Shown here: piece after piece, positions 1 through 7,753 of the stretch
Layout: the number at the start of each line of letters is the position of its first letter
How positions within the stretch are numbered: the stretch's first letter is position 1
NCBI RefSeq assembly: GCF_009917485.1
Contig: NZ_QZDT01000010.1
Location: 1 to 64,000, forward strand
DNA: 64,000 nucleotides
Direction of reading: 5' to 3'
DNA from: Parablautia muri
GTDB lineage: Bacteria; Bacillota; Clostridia; Lachnospirales; Lachnospiraceae
Notes under the pieces: generated by a model
Told to the model about the DNA's origin: nothing
The model's input: only the letters and a program-made list of their open reading frames with translations
Database searches by the model: none
Position numbers and translations under genes: made by a program

Positions 1-2
1 AT

Positions 3-797
3 CTCAGCGGCAAAATCGGTAAGATAATGAAGCTGAATGGACGCATACGCCGTATGGATTCCATGATGATAAAATCCGGTAAGCTTTATAGAGACTATGT
101 AGCCAACCTGGAAGAAACCGTTGGCAAAAATGGCTCTGTAGTGACGGATTATCAGTTTGATAAAAATACACATACAGATAGCTATTTCCTTCAGGAATCG
201 CTTTCACAAATGGAAAAATCCCAAGAAAAAATCATTCTGGTTACAGATGGCGGTTATGATGGCCAGGACAATGCAGCTCTCGCAAAAGAGAAGAATGTCA
301 GGCTGGTAACTACCGCATTGATCGGTAAAGAAGCTCCGGATGCTTTGGCTGATGTGGAATTCAATGAAGATGGCACCCGTCTCTTGAAATGTACTGCAGG
401 ACATGAACCTATAAGCCAATCTTATACCAAAACAACAAGACAATGCAGAGTTTCATTTGACCGAAATCATTGTGTCGGCTGTCCATATCAGGATCAGTGC
501 CGTCCCAAGATCTATAAAAAAGTTGCTACGTTTATCACCTCAAAAAATGCATCTAACAGAGCAAAAAGCCAGAGATATATGCAAAGCGAGAAATTCGGCA
601 ATTTAGCGAGGTTAAGAAATGGTGTGGAAACCATTCCTGCCAATATCCGAAAGAATTACCATCTTGACAAACTTCCAAGAGCGAAACAACGGGGTAAATT
701 CTTCTTCGGCAGCAAAATAGCAGCTTTAAATTTCAGGAAACTCTTTGGATTCCGAAAGGGTTTAGGGAACTATGCCCAGAATCCGGTATTAGCGTAG
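3..797 (+). CDS. IS1182-like transposase, C-terminal part (5' end outside window)
   Basis: The frame is open to the left edge, so this is the 3' part of a longer gene; the first ATG (27) is internal. The motif RMDSMMI, the segment LVTDGGYDG with a likely catalytic Asp, the NGVETI segment with a likely catalytic Glu, and a C-terminal CVGCPYQDQC cysteine cluster fit a DDE transposase of the IS1182 type (DDE_Tnp_1_6 domain). It would cut and join the ends of its own insertion sequence. It lies upstream of other mobile remnants. I could not find the element's right terminal repeat, so the end of the IS is not placed. No frameshift is visible in the part seen. Confidence 0.8.
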   Translation, partial: LSGKIGKIMKLNGRIRRMDSMMIKSGKLYRDYVANLEETVGKNGSVVTDYQFDKNTHTDSYFLQESLSQMEKSQEKIILVTDGGYDGQDNAALAKEKNVRLVTTALIGKEAPDALADVEFNEDGTRLLKCTAGHEPISQSYTKTTRQCRVSFDRNHCVGCPYQDQCRPKIYKKVATFITSKNASNRAKSQRYMQSEKFGNLARLRNGVETIPANIRKNYHLDKLPRAKQRGKFFFGSKIAALNFRKLFGFRKGLGNYAQNPVLA

Positions 798-928
798 ATA
801 TAAGCCAGAAGTGCGCCAATGATTCTAAGCTAATGAAGCCTCTTATGGCATATATACTGTAAAATATTAAATTTTCAAGGTTCATGTGGAGGTTCAAACA
901 TAGAAAACACTATGTTTTGCCCCCAGCA

Positions 929-1075
929 TCATGACATTGAGAATACATAGTAACCTGCATCAATATATTCCCCATTCACTTTTGAGTGATGGATAAAATA
1001 CGTGTTGCTGTCTTCACCACGAATAAACCCAAATCCCCTATCATGGAAATATCTTGTAACCTTACCGTACATCAT
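929..1075 (-). CDS. Truncated cold-shock domain protein (48 aa)
   Basis: Too short for usual gene callers, but the translation starts MMYGKVTRYF and contains the two cold-shock nucleic-acid-binding motifs, RGFGFI (RNP1) and YFIHHS (RNP2). A GGGAG ribosome site precedes the ATG. Full cold-shock proteins have about 66-75 residues; this one stops after the third strand with an unrelated tail (VFSMS). It therefore lacks the last strands of the OB fold and is probably not functional. The truncation falls near the end of the IS1182-like gene, which suggests that insertion or deletion removed the 3' end. The identification as a cold-shock domain is firm; function is doubtful. Confidence 0.7.
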   Translation of the reverse strand: MMYGKVTRYFHDRGFGFIRGEDSNTYFIHHSKVNGEYIDAGYYVFSMS

Positions 1076-1254
1076 TTATCATCTCCCTTCGTGATTATGA
1101 TCTGAAATTTGTTATGGCTATGAAATCGCTGTTTTAAGTTGGATAGGATTGTTGTTATGAGTTGCATTAGAATGCCCCTGTAAGGCTCTGTGAGGCTCAT
1201 ATAGGCGTTTTAGAAGTAGTTGTGCAGATTTATGTGATTATTGCTAAACCACAT

Positions 1255-1306
1255 AAATAAGTCCTTTATCAATCATGTATTAATACGACTGATAAAGGAC
1301 TTATTT
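1255..1306. repeat. Perfect 17-bp inverted repeat
   Basis: The arm AAATAAGTCCTTTATCA (1255-1271) is repeated inverted at 1290-1306 around an 18-base loop. It lies in a 490-bp gene-free stretch (1076-1564) between the cold-shock remnant and the IS110 copy. It could be a transcription terminator or the remains of a miniature mobile element. No open frame or recognisable RNA was seen in the rest of the stretch. Confidence 0.6.
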
Positions 1307-1439
1307 AGATGTCCTAACAACATATTTACTTGTCACGATGTACAGAATTTCTCCTTTCTCCTACGATTTTAAATCGAACCATATGTTAGATTACTTTTTT
1401 GATTACTCACATTTAAAAATCCTGTAAAATCAAGACATA

Positions 1440-1481
1440 AAAACCTGCTAACAAAAGTCAAGACTTTTTAGCAGGTTTTTA
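1440..1481 (+). terminator. Stem-loop with T-run
   Basis: AAAACCTGCTAA (1440-1451) pairs with TTAGCAGGTTTT (1468-1479), and the loop has its own complementary halves (AAAAGTC/GACTTTT). A T-run closes the right arm on the plus strand and, because of the symmetry, also on the minus strand, so it could stop transcription leaving the IS110 gene. Confidence 0.55.
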
Positions 1482-1564
1482 AATAAATTTGGGGTATGAA
1501 TTTTTCCCACGACAATTAGACCGGTGGAAAATCCGGTCTGCCATATCCTCTGTTTTAGTTCTTT

Positions 1565-2767
1565 TTACTTCTGGTATACTTCCATCACACGTGCATAATA
1601 AATCCTAAGGAATTTATTTAATCCCGCTATTTTTGCTGCACGTTTCGATTTTCCTTCTTTTTCTTTCTTCAAGATAAACCTATACACGGCTGCGTCTTCT
1701 GGCTCTTTATGTGTTTTCAGGCATCTCATCACTTCATATCCGATCTTTCGCCGGCTGGAAGATCCTCTCTTGGATATTTTCTCTCTGTTCCAATGAACTG
1801 CCCTGATTGATATGGGGGCGCGTTGATTCCTGCGTGGGCTATCAGGGCTTTTCCGCTATGGAATCTTCTCACATCCCCAATCTCTGCAATCAATTTGGGC
1901 GCAAGGACATTTCCAACACCTCCCATTGCCCTGACAACCGGATATTCCGGCAGACTCTTGGCTAATGCCTGCATCTGTGTTAGAATAGTCATTAGAGTGT
2001 TATCGACTTCTCGTAACACCCGTACTGCCTCCTGTACCAGCATTTTGGTCGATGGGGTATCGGAGGATACTGTGGGGATGCCTTCTTTATGCCAGCGCAT
2101 AAATCTTGACGGCTTTATCCTGGCTCTGGTGGTATCCCTTCTCTTTTGCCCATTTCAGATAGCTCTCTATAAACTGTTCCTCCGGTTTCTTCGTGATATT
2201 GTCATAATGCCAGTATTCTTCCGCAAAATCCCCCAGCTTATCTTTCCCATTTGTTTCATTCCAGCCTTTCAGCAGCGTTTTGATCCCAGGCATCGTATAG
2301 TCCAGAAGATGAGTCAGTTCCAACACGCTTTCCACACGCATCCGCATAAAGTGACGGTACTGCCTTCCCAAAAGCTTCAGCTCCGCATAGACGCTTTCTT
2401 CTGCCTCATAGTTCTTCAGCCTGTACCAATGGTCAATCCCATAGTTAGAGATTGTAATGGCATCCTGCTTATCTGTTTTCACACGCCTTAGTCCCTGGCA
2501 ACGGTATTCCTTCATTTCAAATGGATTGACCACTGCCACAAACAGCCCCTTTTCTTTCAGATAGCATAATACAGGCAGATGGTAGTTCCCGGTGGCTTCC
2601 ATAACTACACGAACATCACCATTCAGACGCAGCAGCATAGAAGCCAGTTCGGATAATTCTTTCTCTGTATGATAGACTTCAAAAGGCCTGCTCACGATCT
2701 CACCATACGGTTTCAAGATACATATGGTACTTTTTTCTTTTGACACATCAATTCCTACACTTATCAT
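1565..2767 (-). pseudogene. IS110-family transposase, two frameshifts
   Basis: The N-terminal part starts MISVGIDVSK with a GGAGG site in front and carries the DEDD-type RuvC-like fold typical of IS110 recombinases (Asp in GIDVSK, later RVKTDKQDA). The C-terminal part has the Transposase_20 motif RAMGGVGNVLAPKLIAEIGD followed by GHAG-like IAHAGINAPPYQSGQF. One gene is spread over three frames. The first shift is near 2090-2100 (after KIYALA). The second is near 1765, where RKISKRGSS continues in another frame to a natural end VMEVYQK at 1565. Joined, the protein is about 400 residues, normal for the family. IS110 enzymes move DNA with the help of a bridge RNA coded beside the gene; this copy should be dead unless supplied in trans. 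Confidence 0.85.
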
Positions 2768-3030
2768 CTGTAACCTCCAAAATAAATCTGTAATTGTCCC
2801 ATCCACACTTATTACCACTCATTTTAGTTCGTTACACGAAAACACCTTACGGGTTTCAACCTGCTTAAACGACTGCTTATAATAAGGGGTGGTTGACGGT
2901 TTTTATGACGGATGTGGTTAATCCAAAAAGCGCCTCGCCAGACCAATTACTCCCTTATCATAAAAAAATAAGTGCAGAAGGTAAAGCACTGATGAAATGC
3001 TTTATCCCTTACACTTATATGGTACTAAAA
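2768..3030. other. Non-coding stretch upstream of IS110 transposase
   Basis: This 263-bp stretch lies between the IS110 start codon and the left attachment repeat. In IS110-group elements the region upstream of the recombinase encodes the bridge RNA, so part of this stretch (transcribed leftward) is the place to expect it. I see ACACCTTACGGGT-type short complementary segments but cannot fold a convincing bridge RNA by eye. The part next to 3031 should be original chromosome downstream of the tRNA-Gly gene. Confidence 0.4.
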
Positions 3031-3053
3031 AGCGCGAGACGGGACTCGAACCC
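3031..3053. repeat. attL: 23-bp copy of tRNA-Gly 3' end
   Basis: Identical to 8895-8917, the 3' acceptor/T-arm part of the tRNA-Gly gene. Identity stops on both sides (A/G at the left, T/G at the right), so the crossover lies within these 23 bp. Confidence 0.85.
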
Positions 3054-3097
3054 TAAAGCGTCTGAAAAAGCCCATAAAATCAAGGAGGAATGCGCGT

Positions 3098-3118
3098 TGT
3101 CTTCAAACTGTCTTCAAA
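3098..3118. repeat. Two tandem TGTCTTCAAA sites, 11-bp spacing
   Basis: TGTCTTCAAA occurs at 3098-3107 and 3109-3118, one helical turn apart, followed by an inverted TGAAGACA at 3120-3127. The same decamer occurs once at 8824-8833 at the other end of the element beside the integrase stop codon. Repeated short sites just inside both ends are the usual layout of arm-type binding sites for a tyrosine integrase. This is inference; no footprint data exist. Confidence 0.5.
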
Positions 3119-3252
3119 ATGAAGACACCTTGAACAGGATATATAAGCCAACCGAGATTGTATGAATAAGACATAGCGTGTCAAGGGGCAAGCGAAGCGA
3201 TACGCCGTAGGGCAACCCTTGACACAGCGGACGGGGGCAAGCAGAATGGAAA

Positions 3253-3292
3253 AAGAGGGAATGAAAAGACGCACCATCTTTCATTCCCTCTT
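3253..3292 (-). terminator. Terminator after the toxin-antitoxin operon
   Basis: AAGAGGGAATGAAA (3253-3266) pairs perfectly with TTTCATTCCCTCTT (3279-3292). On the minus strand the stem runs into a T-run, 10 bp after the antitoxin stop codon, so it is well placed to end that operon. Confidence 0.75.
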
Positions 3293-3302
3293 GATTATAT
3301 TT

Positions 3303-3533
3303 TTATGCCGCCTTGTTGTAATCAATAATCATAACTTCACTGATAATTTTTTCTGCCTGTTTGCTTAATTTTTCAATTTCTTTCATAGTTGCCATTGAAA
3401 AAAATTCCTCGCCGCATTGGGAACATTTTTTACATGGAACATTTTTCACAATCAAGATACCGTTTTCTAATTTTTCAACATAGATTGTTGTTGCTTCAAT
3501 CATATGATTACTGCCACAAGTAAAACAATTCAT
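3303..3533 (-). CDS. MqsA-type (YgiT zinc finger) antitoxin
   Basis: This 76-residue protein starts MNCFTCGSNHM and has two CxxC pairs (residues about 4-7 and 37-40, CKKCSQCGEEFF), the zinc-binding N-terminal module of MqsA-family antitoxins. There is no obvious C-terminal HTH domain, so it is the short form. The gene begins 2 bp after the stop of the DUF4258 gene, a toxin-first order that is common for this pair. It presumably binds and neutralises the DUF4258 protein and may repress the operon. It is cargo of the integrative element, where such pairs often favour retention of the element. The family call is good; toxin neutralisation is inferred from context. Confidence 0.75.
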   Translation of the reverse strand: MNCFTCGSNHMIEATTIYVEKLENGILIVKNVPCKKCSQCGEEFFSMATMKEIEKLSKQAEKIISEVMIIDYNKAA

Positions 3534-3535
3534 AT

Positions 3536-3853
3536 TTAACGCCCCTTTCTTGTTTTAAAGTCCGGCTCCCATTCGTCAATGCTTGGATAGTATGCGGTTA
3601 TTATATGCAGATTGATATTATCGCTTGCAACAACTACATGTAAGTATTTGTCGTTTATTGACATTCCCAATAATAAGCAACTGGGGAACGGTTTATCATC
3701 TTCATATTGTTTTATGATTTCGCCTTGCATAATGACTTTTATAATACTGTCTGAATCAATATTTCTTTCCTTACACCGTTTTATAACATGTGCAGTCATT
3801 ATAATAGTATCGTCTGTACACAGCTTTCTTAAATCGTTGATAAGCAGAGCCAC
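3536..3853 (-). CDS. DUF4258 domain protein, likely toxin
   Basis: This 105-residue protein has the DUF4258 pattern: TAHVIKRCKERNID near residues 20-33, then EIIKQYEDDKPFPSCLLLG and a strand-rich end HVVVASDNINLHIITAYYPS closing with the acidic/aromatic DEWEPDFK. The start codon is GTG after an AGGTGA ribosome site. It is the first gene of a two-gene operon with a zinc-finger antitoxin. DUF4258 proteins resemble RelE/BrnT-like small RNases in size and layout, but the activity of this one is inferred. Confidence 0.7.
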   Translation of the reverse strand: MALLINDLRKLCTDDTIIMTAHVIKRCKERNIDSDSIIKVIMQGEIIKQYEDDKPFPSCLLLGMSINDKYLHVVVASDNINLHIITAYYPSIDEWEPDFKTRKGR

Positions 3854-3991
3854 TTTCTCACCTACTTTCTATAAAATATTATATCACATTTAAAATAGGA
3901 AAGTAAAAGAAAATTAAAGTCAGGATAAACGGTACAGTTTATTCTATTTGAAAAATATAACCCCTTGCTAATTTTATGCAGGGGCGGTATA

Positions 3992-4105
3992 ATGAATAGC
4001 GAGATAGATAATAAAAGGCAGGATGTAGGGAACGCCAATTCCCTACACCCCTATGCAGGAGACCTAACCTCCCACACAGCATATAATGCGCCAAATCCAG
4101 TATAG
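3992..4105 (+). CDS. Possible small ORF (37 aa), unknown
   Basis: A short open frame (MNSEIDNKRQDVGN...) follows a GGGGCGG sequence at a plausible ribosome-site distance in the otherwise gene-free stretch 3854-4344. I recognise no family. The same stretch holds a small inverted repeat (GTAGGGA/TCCCTAC, 4026-4047). The frame may be chance; it is listed because nothing else explains this stretch. Confidence 0.2.
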   Translation: MNSEIDNKRQDVGNANSLHPYAGDLTSHTAYNAPNPV

Positions 4106-4169
4106 CGAATTTTCCGAACTATTGCAAGGAAAATCTAATGCGTACTTGGGTTCGTGGTGCTGTATTTTC

Positions 4170-4207
4170 AGCGGTGTAGGAAAGAAAAATCCTGCACCGC
4201 TTTCTTA
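4170..4207 (+). terminator. Stem-loop with short T-run
   Basis: AGCGGTGTAGGA (4170-4181) pairs with TCCTGCACCGCT (4190-4201) with one G-U pair, and is followed by TTTCTTATTG. It could end transcription entering from the left, upstream of the secreted-protein gene. Confidence 0.5.
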
Positions 4208-4344
4208 TTGTTTATCTCGGCAGATTCACAGAGGGGCGTAAATATATGCCCCCTCTGCTGAACTGTTCGGGTACATGTCTGATCCAAAAACCAATCAGAC
4301 TCATGCAAAGAATAAGGAGGAATAATGACAGGAAAAGAAAAACG

Positions 4345-5049
4345 ATGAAAATGGCTGCTATGATGATGGCTATGACTATGGTAATGGGAAGTGCAATGAC
4401 TGTACATGCGAGCGAGGACGGCTGTGCAAGAGATGAAGGCGCATCAGCGTGGGCAGAAAATGAAAGCGTAGGCTTTGACGACACAGATTCCAACGATTCC
4501 AGCTCCAGCTCTGACAGTGGCTACAGCGAGCCCAGCGAGTCCTACGACAATGGTTCCTACGACAACGGCTCCAGCGATTCTGGTAGTTACGACAGTGGTT
4601 CCAGCGACAACGGTAACAGTTCCAGCAACGGTGGAAACAACTCCGGCGCGTCCTACAGCGCACCTGCAAAGAGAGCTCCCGCCTCCAACACTGGCATGAC
4701 CGGCAAAGAGCAGTTCAGGGCGCTTGCAAAGAGCGGCAAGGGCTCCTATAAGGTAACGCACAAGGGTCAGACCATCGCAACATTCTGGCTGGTGGACGCC
4801 GAGGGCAAGTCCGTGAGCTGCACGGCAGTAGCTTTGAAGCAGAGAACTGACGGCAAGTGGGCTATCGACTTCCAGGTAACCGGGAAAATGGCAGAGGGCA
4901 CGAAAGCCGCTGACACTACCGGCTTGACCATCGGCGCACCCACAGACAGGACCTACATGTACACCGTGCTCGGCGTAAGCTATGTGACCATCAATGACGC
5001 GGTAATCATCGACATCGAAGCAGAAGCGGCGCAACAACAAAAAAGATAG
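4345..5049 (+). CDS. Secreted Ser/Asp/Gly-rich protein, unknown function
   Basis: The product is 234 residues. The N-terminus (MKMAAMMMAMTMVMGSAMTVHA, then SEDG) is a clear signal peptide rich in Met. Next comes a low-complexity linker of about 50 residues built of repeated Ser, Asp, Gly, Asn and Tyr (SYDNGSYDNGSSDSGSYDSG), then a compact C-terminal domain of about 110 residues (TGKEQFRALAKSGKGSYKV...) that I do not recognise. The ATG at 4345 overlaps the stop of a 7-codon reading frame (4325-4348) that has the only good ribosome site (AAGGAGG), so translation is probably coupled. The gene is richer in GC than its neighbours. It sits directly before the FtsK-like gene, so it may be a surface factor of the element; that is a guess. 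Confidence 0.65.
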   Translation: MKMAAMMMAMTMVMGSAMTVHASEDGCARDEGASAWAENESVGFDDTDSNDSSSSSDSGYSEPSESYDNGSYDNGSSDSGSYDSGSSDNGNSSSNGGNNSGASYSAPAKRAPASNTGMTGKEQFRALAKSGKGSYKVTHKGQTIATFWLVDAEGKSVSCTAVALKQRTDGKWAIDFQVTGKMAEGTKAADTTGLTIGAPTDRTYMYTVLGVSYVTINDAVIIDIEAEAAQQQKR

Positions 5050-5054
5050 AATAA

Positions 5055-6378
5055 AAAAAGAGAAGACTCTCACTATTATTAGCAATTTTTTCAACGGTTA
5101 TCGGAATTTCTATTGCGAACACCGCGCCCAATCTTGGTTTTGCCCGCGCATTAGCAGGGATGATGTACCACATTACATTATTTTTCTTTGTGCTTGGCAT
5201 ACTGGCGGCGTTAGCCGCCCTATGGATAGCTGTAAAGCAGTCGGAAGCGGACAAGATTAGGATAATGATAAGGAAAAGGCTGTTTTCATCCGAATATGGA
5301 AATCCTTTGCACTTACAAGAGAGTGAACGGCTCCCGAAAATCAAATGCTGGGAAACCGAACAGGGGATATTTAAAATTACGATAACAACCACATGCTGTA
5401 CAGCTAATGAAATCCGAGAAATATCTTCAAGCGTCAGCGCGGCATTAAACGGAAAATACGCGCAATATGCTGTGACAGAAACATATGTAGAAACGGCTTT
5501 CAATTTGGTTGGTTTCCGTATTGAGAATGTGAAGATTGACCGAAGCATCACTGTACATTCAGCAGATGCACTAAAACCGAATGAGCATACAAAGCTGATT
5601 GTACAAAAAGGCACATACATTGACCTTACAACGTCCGGCAGTATGCTTTTTGCGGGAAAAACCCGTTCAGGTAAAACAACGGGTGTTATTTCAATCCCAA
5701 TGCAAGCCTTGACCGCGGGGCGTGACAATTACGGCTCTCAACTCTGCATTATCGACCCGAAACAGGCAGAATTAAGCCGCCTCCCCCATACGGCAACATT
5801 GGACGAAGACGGCGAAGCAAGAGGGATTTTGGAAGCATTGAAACAATTTGCAGATGCGATAAAAGAGCGTCAATGTGTGCTAAATGAATTATCAGAGGAA
5901 AAAAGGAGATGCTGTGCATTGGTGGGAAGCAAATTTCCATGTTTCATTCCTCTTTATAGATGAATATGTTGCGCTAAGAAGCATCTTCCCGAAACGTGCG
6001 GCAAAAGAGGACGGCGGCTACAATCTTGCTGAATTTGACGCACTAATTAAGCGGATTGTCACAATGGGGGCTTCGGCGGGCTGTTATGCGATTATATCCA
6101 TAGCGGAAGCATCCGTTGACGAGGGCGGTCTTCCCGCAATGCTCCGCTCCGCTTGCAGTACTAAAATACTGTTTAAGCCCACTTTAAACGAAGGGCGTTT
6201 GCTCTGAGATTCCGAAAAGTTAAAGGATTTGCCACAGCGTGTTTATAACGCTGGTGATGCTTGGTTTTCAAGCACAGACGGCATACATGATAATGTGTCC
6301 TGTGTGCATTGCCCCCGGATGGACTTCCCTGTCTACCGCGAACTTGGCAGACTTTTAGAGGCATATTATAAAGGGTAG
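5055..6378 (+). pseudogene. FtsK/TcpA-like DNA-transfer ATPase, frameshift and nonsense
   Basis: Two N-terminal membrane segments (LSLLLAIFSTVIGISIA and ITLFFFVLGILAALAALWIA) precede a cytoplasmic FtsK-type domain with the Walker A motif FAGKTRSGKTTG (about 5650) and a Walker B region FLFIDEYVALRS (about 5940). The frame shifts in an A-run near 5903 (LNELSEE to KKGDAVHWWEANFHVSF). A TGA at 6205-6207 then interrupts RLL-DSEKLKDLPQRVYNAGDAWFSS, where a Trp codon is the likely ancestor. The frame finally ends at 6378. No normal start codon is visible; the open frame reaches 5055. Relatives act as coupling proteins or DNA pumps in conjugation of integrative elements. This copy should be inactive. 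Confidence 0.8.
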
Positions 6379-6383
6379 ATAAC

Positions 6384-6512
6384 CGCAATGCCCGCCGTAT
6401 GAAATAAAGGCGGGCATTGCGTACAGTGTCAGTGCCAATTTATCCCCAACCCCTTTATTTTGCCGTGTTTGGGCTTGTTATACCACGGCAAACTGTGAGT
6501 GTCACAGTGCCA
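6384..6512. other. Candidate replication origin upstream of rep
   Basis: A perfect 13-bp stem, CGCAATGCCCGCC (6384-6396) with GGCGGGCATTGCG (6409-6421), is followed by a second hairpin, TTGCCGTG/CACGGCAA (6460-6491). Related short repeats AGTGTCAGTGCCA (6425-6437) and AGTGTCACAGTGCCA (6498-6512) flank the second hairpin. Hairpins with repeats directly upstream of an HUH-type Rep gene are typical of a nicking origin. The first stem could instead be the terminator of the FtsK-like gene, but it lacks a T-run. Confidence 0.45.
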
Positions 6513-6560
6513 AAAAATAAAAAGAAACACTCAGAAATCAACAAAAGGAGTAACACCGTT

Positions 6561-7753
6561 ATAAGCAAAAATCAAACCTTGCGTGTGATGTACGAACAAC
6601 AGCTTGCACATCTGTCCGTAAATTCCATGGATGGGCTGATTAAACTTATCGAAAATAAGTTACGTCCTAAACGGTATGCGGTGATACTGCATGACAAGGA
6701 CACGGACGAAAAAGGGAAGCCCGCCGAAGCCCATATACATCTGATGCTATCCTTTGAAAATGCCCGAAGCATTAACAGTGTAGCCAAACTCTTAGGCTAT
6801 AAAGCACAGTATATCGAAGCATGGAAAGGCGATTCCAATAACGGATATGCGTACCTTATTCACGCTACGGATAACGCAAGGACAAAACACCAATATGCCA
6901 TATCAGAAGTAACTGCAAATTTCGACTACTCCACACTTATGAAAAAAGTAACCGCCGAAGTCAAAAAAGCTGATACATACGGGGATGCTGCTAAAATAAA
7001 GACATTTCTTAATCTGCTATACATAGGCGCAATTTCAAAAAGCGAAGTCGAGAAGCAACTTAGCGGAGCACAGTACGCAAAAGCCAAAAAGCAGATAGAG
7101 GATGTATATGCAAAATATCTTAAAAACCACGCGGAAGAATGGCGCAAACAAATGATAGAAAGCGGTAAGGCAATTCGCGTCATATGGATGTACGGCAAAA
7201 CGGGAACGGGAAAAACAAGTTTTGCCAAAGAATATGCTAAAAAAGCGGGTAACGGACAACCATTTTATGTTGCCGGAAGTAGCCGTGATATGTTCCAATC
7301 CTACAAAGGCGAACATATCATTATACTTGACGAGCTTCGCGCACAATCCATACCCTACAATGATTTGTTGCGGGTATTAGACCCTTTCGGCATAGGCGCA
7401 CAGGTATACGCGCCCTCCCGCTTTTACGATAAAGCATTGGCGGCAGATTTGATTATTATTACTACCCCTACAACCCGATTAATTTTTACCATGAAGTTTT
7501 TGGGTATAAACCCAACCTTATAGATAGCTTTGACCAGTTACGCCGCCGGATAACACTAACAATCAATATGACAGATACGGAGATACTTGCGGCAACTTAT
7601 GACAGTAACAAACAATGCTATGTTACAGACCCCACAAGCAGTCGCCCGAACCCATATTCAGAGAAAAACCGCCCGCCTATGGTAATTAGCGCAGAGGATA
7701 TATATAAATCCATGTTTAAAGGAAAAGTTGTTATCACAAATGCACCCATATAA
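6561..7753 (+). pseudogene. Rep protein, HUH nuclease plus SF3 helicase, frameshifted
   Basis: The N-terminal half has the HUH-type motif AHIHLMLSF and a downstream YAYLIHATDNAR motif of the plasmid Rep_2 family. The C-terminal half is a superfamily-3 helicase with Walker A GKTGTGKTS, Walker B HIIILDEL and motif C LIIITTP. The frame is lost in a C-run near 7470; the neighbouring frame continues YNPINFYHEVFGYKPN and ends at 7753. The expected start, 10 bp after an AAAGGAG site, reads ATA AGC AAA, suggesting a mutated ATG; a later ATG exists at 6588. Such proteins nick the origin and drive rolling-circle replication. The architecture matches bacterial plasmid Reps related to those of CRESS-DNA viruses. 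Confidence 0.8.

Noticed and set aside
1255-1479. CRISPR-like spaced repeats
   Set aside because: The repeats are two different inverted repeats, not direct repeats with spacers; no cas gene in the window.
2087-2110. Programmed frameshift in the IS110 transposase
   Set aside because: IS110 enzymes are made from one frame and a second frameshift is present, so decay is the better explanation.
2893-3165. Open frame containing SARRDSNPKASEKAHK
   Set aside because: The recognisable part is translated from the 23-bp tRNA remnant at the attachment site; no family, no ribosome site.
4376-5094. Long minus-strand frames opposite the Ser/Gly-rich gene
   Set aside because: Repetitive codons leave several frames open; only the plus-strand frame has a signal peptide and a coherent domain.
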